Below are positions 6,703 to 6,962 of a stretch of 6,962 nt of DNA, piece after piece. Within the stretch, counting starts at the first letter, position 1. Every line of letters starts with the position of its first letter. Below the pieces are notes generated by a model, which ran no database searches, was not told the DNA's origin, and was given only the letters and a program-made list of their open reading frames with translations. The translations under genes and the position numbers were made by a program. This DNA comes from Cytophagales bacterium (GTDB taxonomy: Bacteria; Bacteroidota; Bacteroidia; Cytophagales; Cyclobacteriaceae). The stretch is taken from assembly GCA_003537495.1 (NCBI GenBank), contig DPSB01000541.1, positions 1 to 6,962 on the forward strand, given 5' to 3'.

Positions 6703-6962
6703 TTAAGGAAGCGCAAAAGCCAGATAAGCATCGCCCGGTTTCGTTCCTAATTTTCCACCACCGCATGCAATTACCACATATTGTTTTCCATTTAATTCAT
6801 AAACAGCGGGTGTGGCAAAGCCCGAGGCTGGTAAGTTGTATTCCCATAAAAGTTTACCGGTTGCTTTATTGAAGGCTCTGAACTTGTTATCGCGCGTAGC
6901 GGCAATAAACACTAGTCCGCCGGCTGTAACTACAGGGCCGCCATAATTTTCGGTACCGGTTG
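6703..6962 (-). CDS. C-terminal end of a PQQ-dependent (quinoprotein) dehydrogenase, partial
   Basis: The frame is open to the right edge of the window, so the start is missing; about 85 residues are seen. [20 protein letters not shown], then [24 protein letters not shown], is a typical PQQ propeller blade. The end, [23 protein letters not shown] followed by [16 protein letters not shown], is the characteristic C-terminus of membrane or periplasmic glucose/alcohol-type quinoproteins. The GTG at 6912-6910 is an internal Val codon, not a start. The family oxidises sugars or alcohols in the periplasm using pyrroloquinoline quinone and passes electrons to quinone or a cytochrome. The substrate, any fused cytochrome c domain and the signal peptide cannot be judged from this fragment. 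The next gene on the strand is the SlyD-like isomerase. Confidence 0.95.
   Translation of the reverse strand, partial: TGTENYGGPVVTAGGLVFIAATRDNKFRAFNKATGKLLWEYNLPASGFATPAVYELNGKQYVVIACGGGKLGTKPGDAYLAFALP

Noticed and set aside
6672..6872. Plus-strand open frame opposite the PQQ-dehydrogenase end
   Set aside because: The minus-strand frame has an unmistakable quinoprotein C-terminus, so this frame is a shadow.

Overview
The window looks like chromosomal DNA of a Bacteroidota bacterium, most likely of the Cytophagales type; this is inferred from gene content and style, not from a search. The signs are a C-terminal fragment of a type IX secretion-associated protein, a LytS-type histidine kinase paired with a LytTR response regulator, a PD40 beta-propeller protein, relatively AT-rich DNA, and no Shine-Dalgarno sequence ahead of most genes.

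Layout, left to right. (1) Positions 2-703 (+) are the 3' end of a large secreted protein with an Ig-like domain and a FlgD-like/type IX sorting tail. (2) A 219-base spacer without a gene is followed by an SMP-30-like beta-propeller lipoprotein at 923-1918 (+). (3) Convergent to it is a two-gene operon on the minus strand: a four-helix membrane histidine kinase (2621-3667) followed by its LytTR regulator (1947-2624), overlapping by ATGA. (4) The spacer upstream of the kinase holds three TGTTGACA-like boxes spaced exactly 21 bp apart, a spacing like that of LytTR operators. (5) Positions 3854-4441 (+) are a small single-span membrane protein gene interrupted by one in-frame TAG. (6) Positions 4541-6112 (+) are a tight pair: an exported PD40 propeller protein and an SGNH-type hydrolase lipoprotein. 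(7) A strong GCAA-loop hairpin at 6140-6165 separates this pair from a convergent SlyD-like prolyl isomerase (6188-6658, -). (8) The C-terminal end of a PQQ-dependent dehydrogenase (6703 to the edge, -) closes the window.

Most of the genes have envelope or envelope-sensing roles: exported propellers, an SGNH hydrolase, a periplasmic quinoprotein and a membrane sensor kinase. The only clear functional unit is the kinase/regulator operon, possibly with its own operator array. The propeller/SGNH pair is a likely transcription unit with no known joint role. I see no mobile element, CRISPR array, tRNA or rRNA, and no convincing new multi-gene system. The two observations most worth checking are the 21-bp repeat array and the in-frame TAG.
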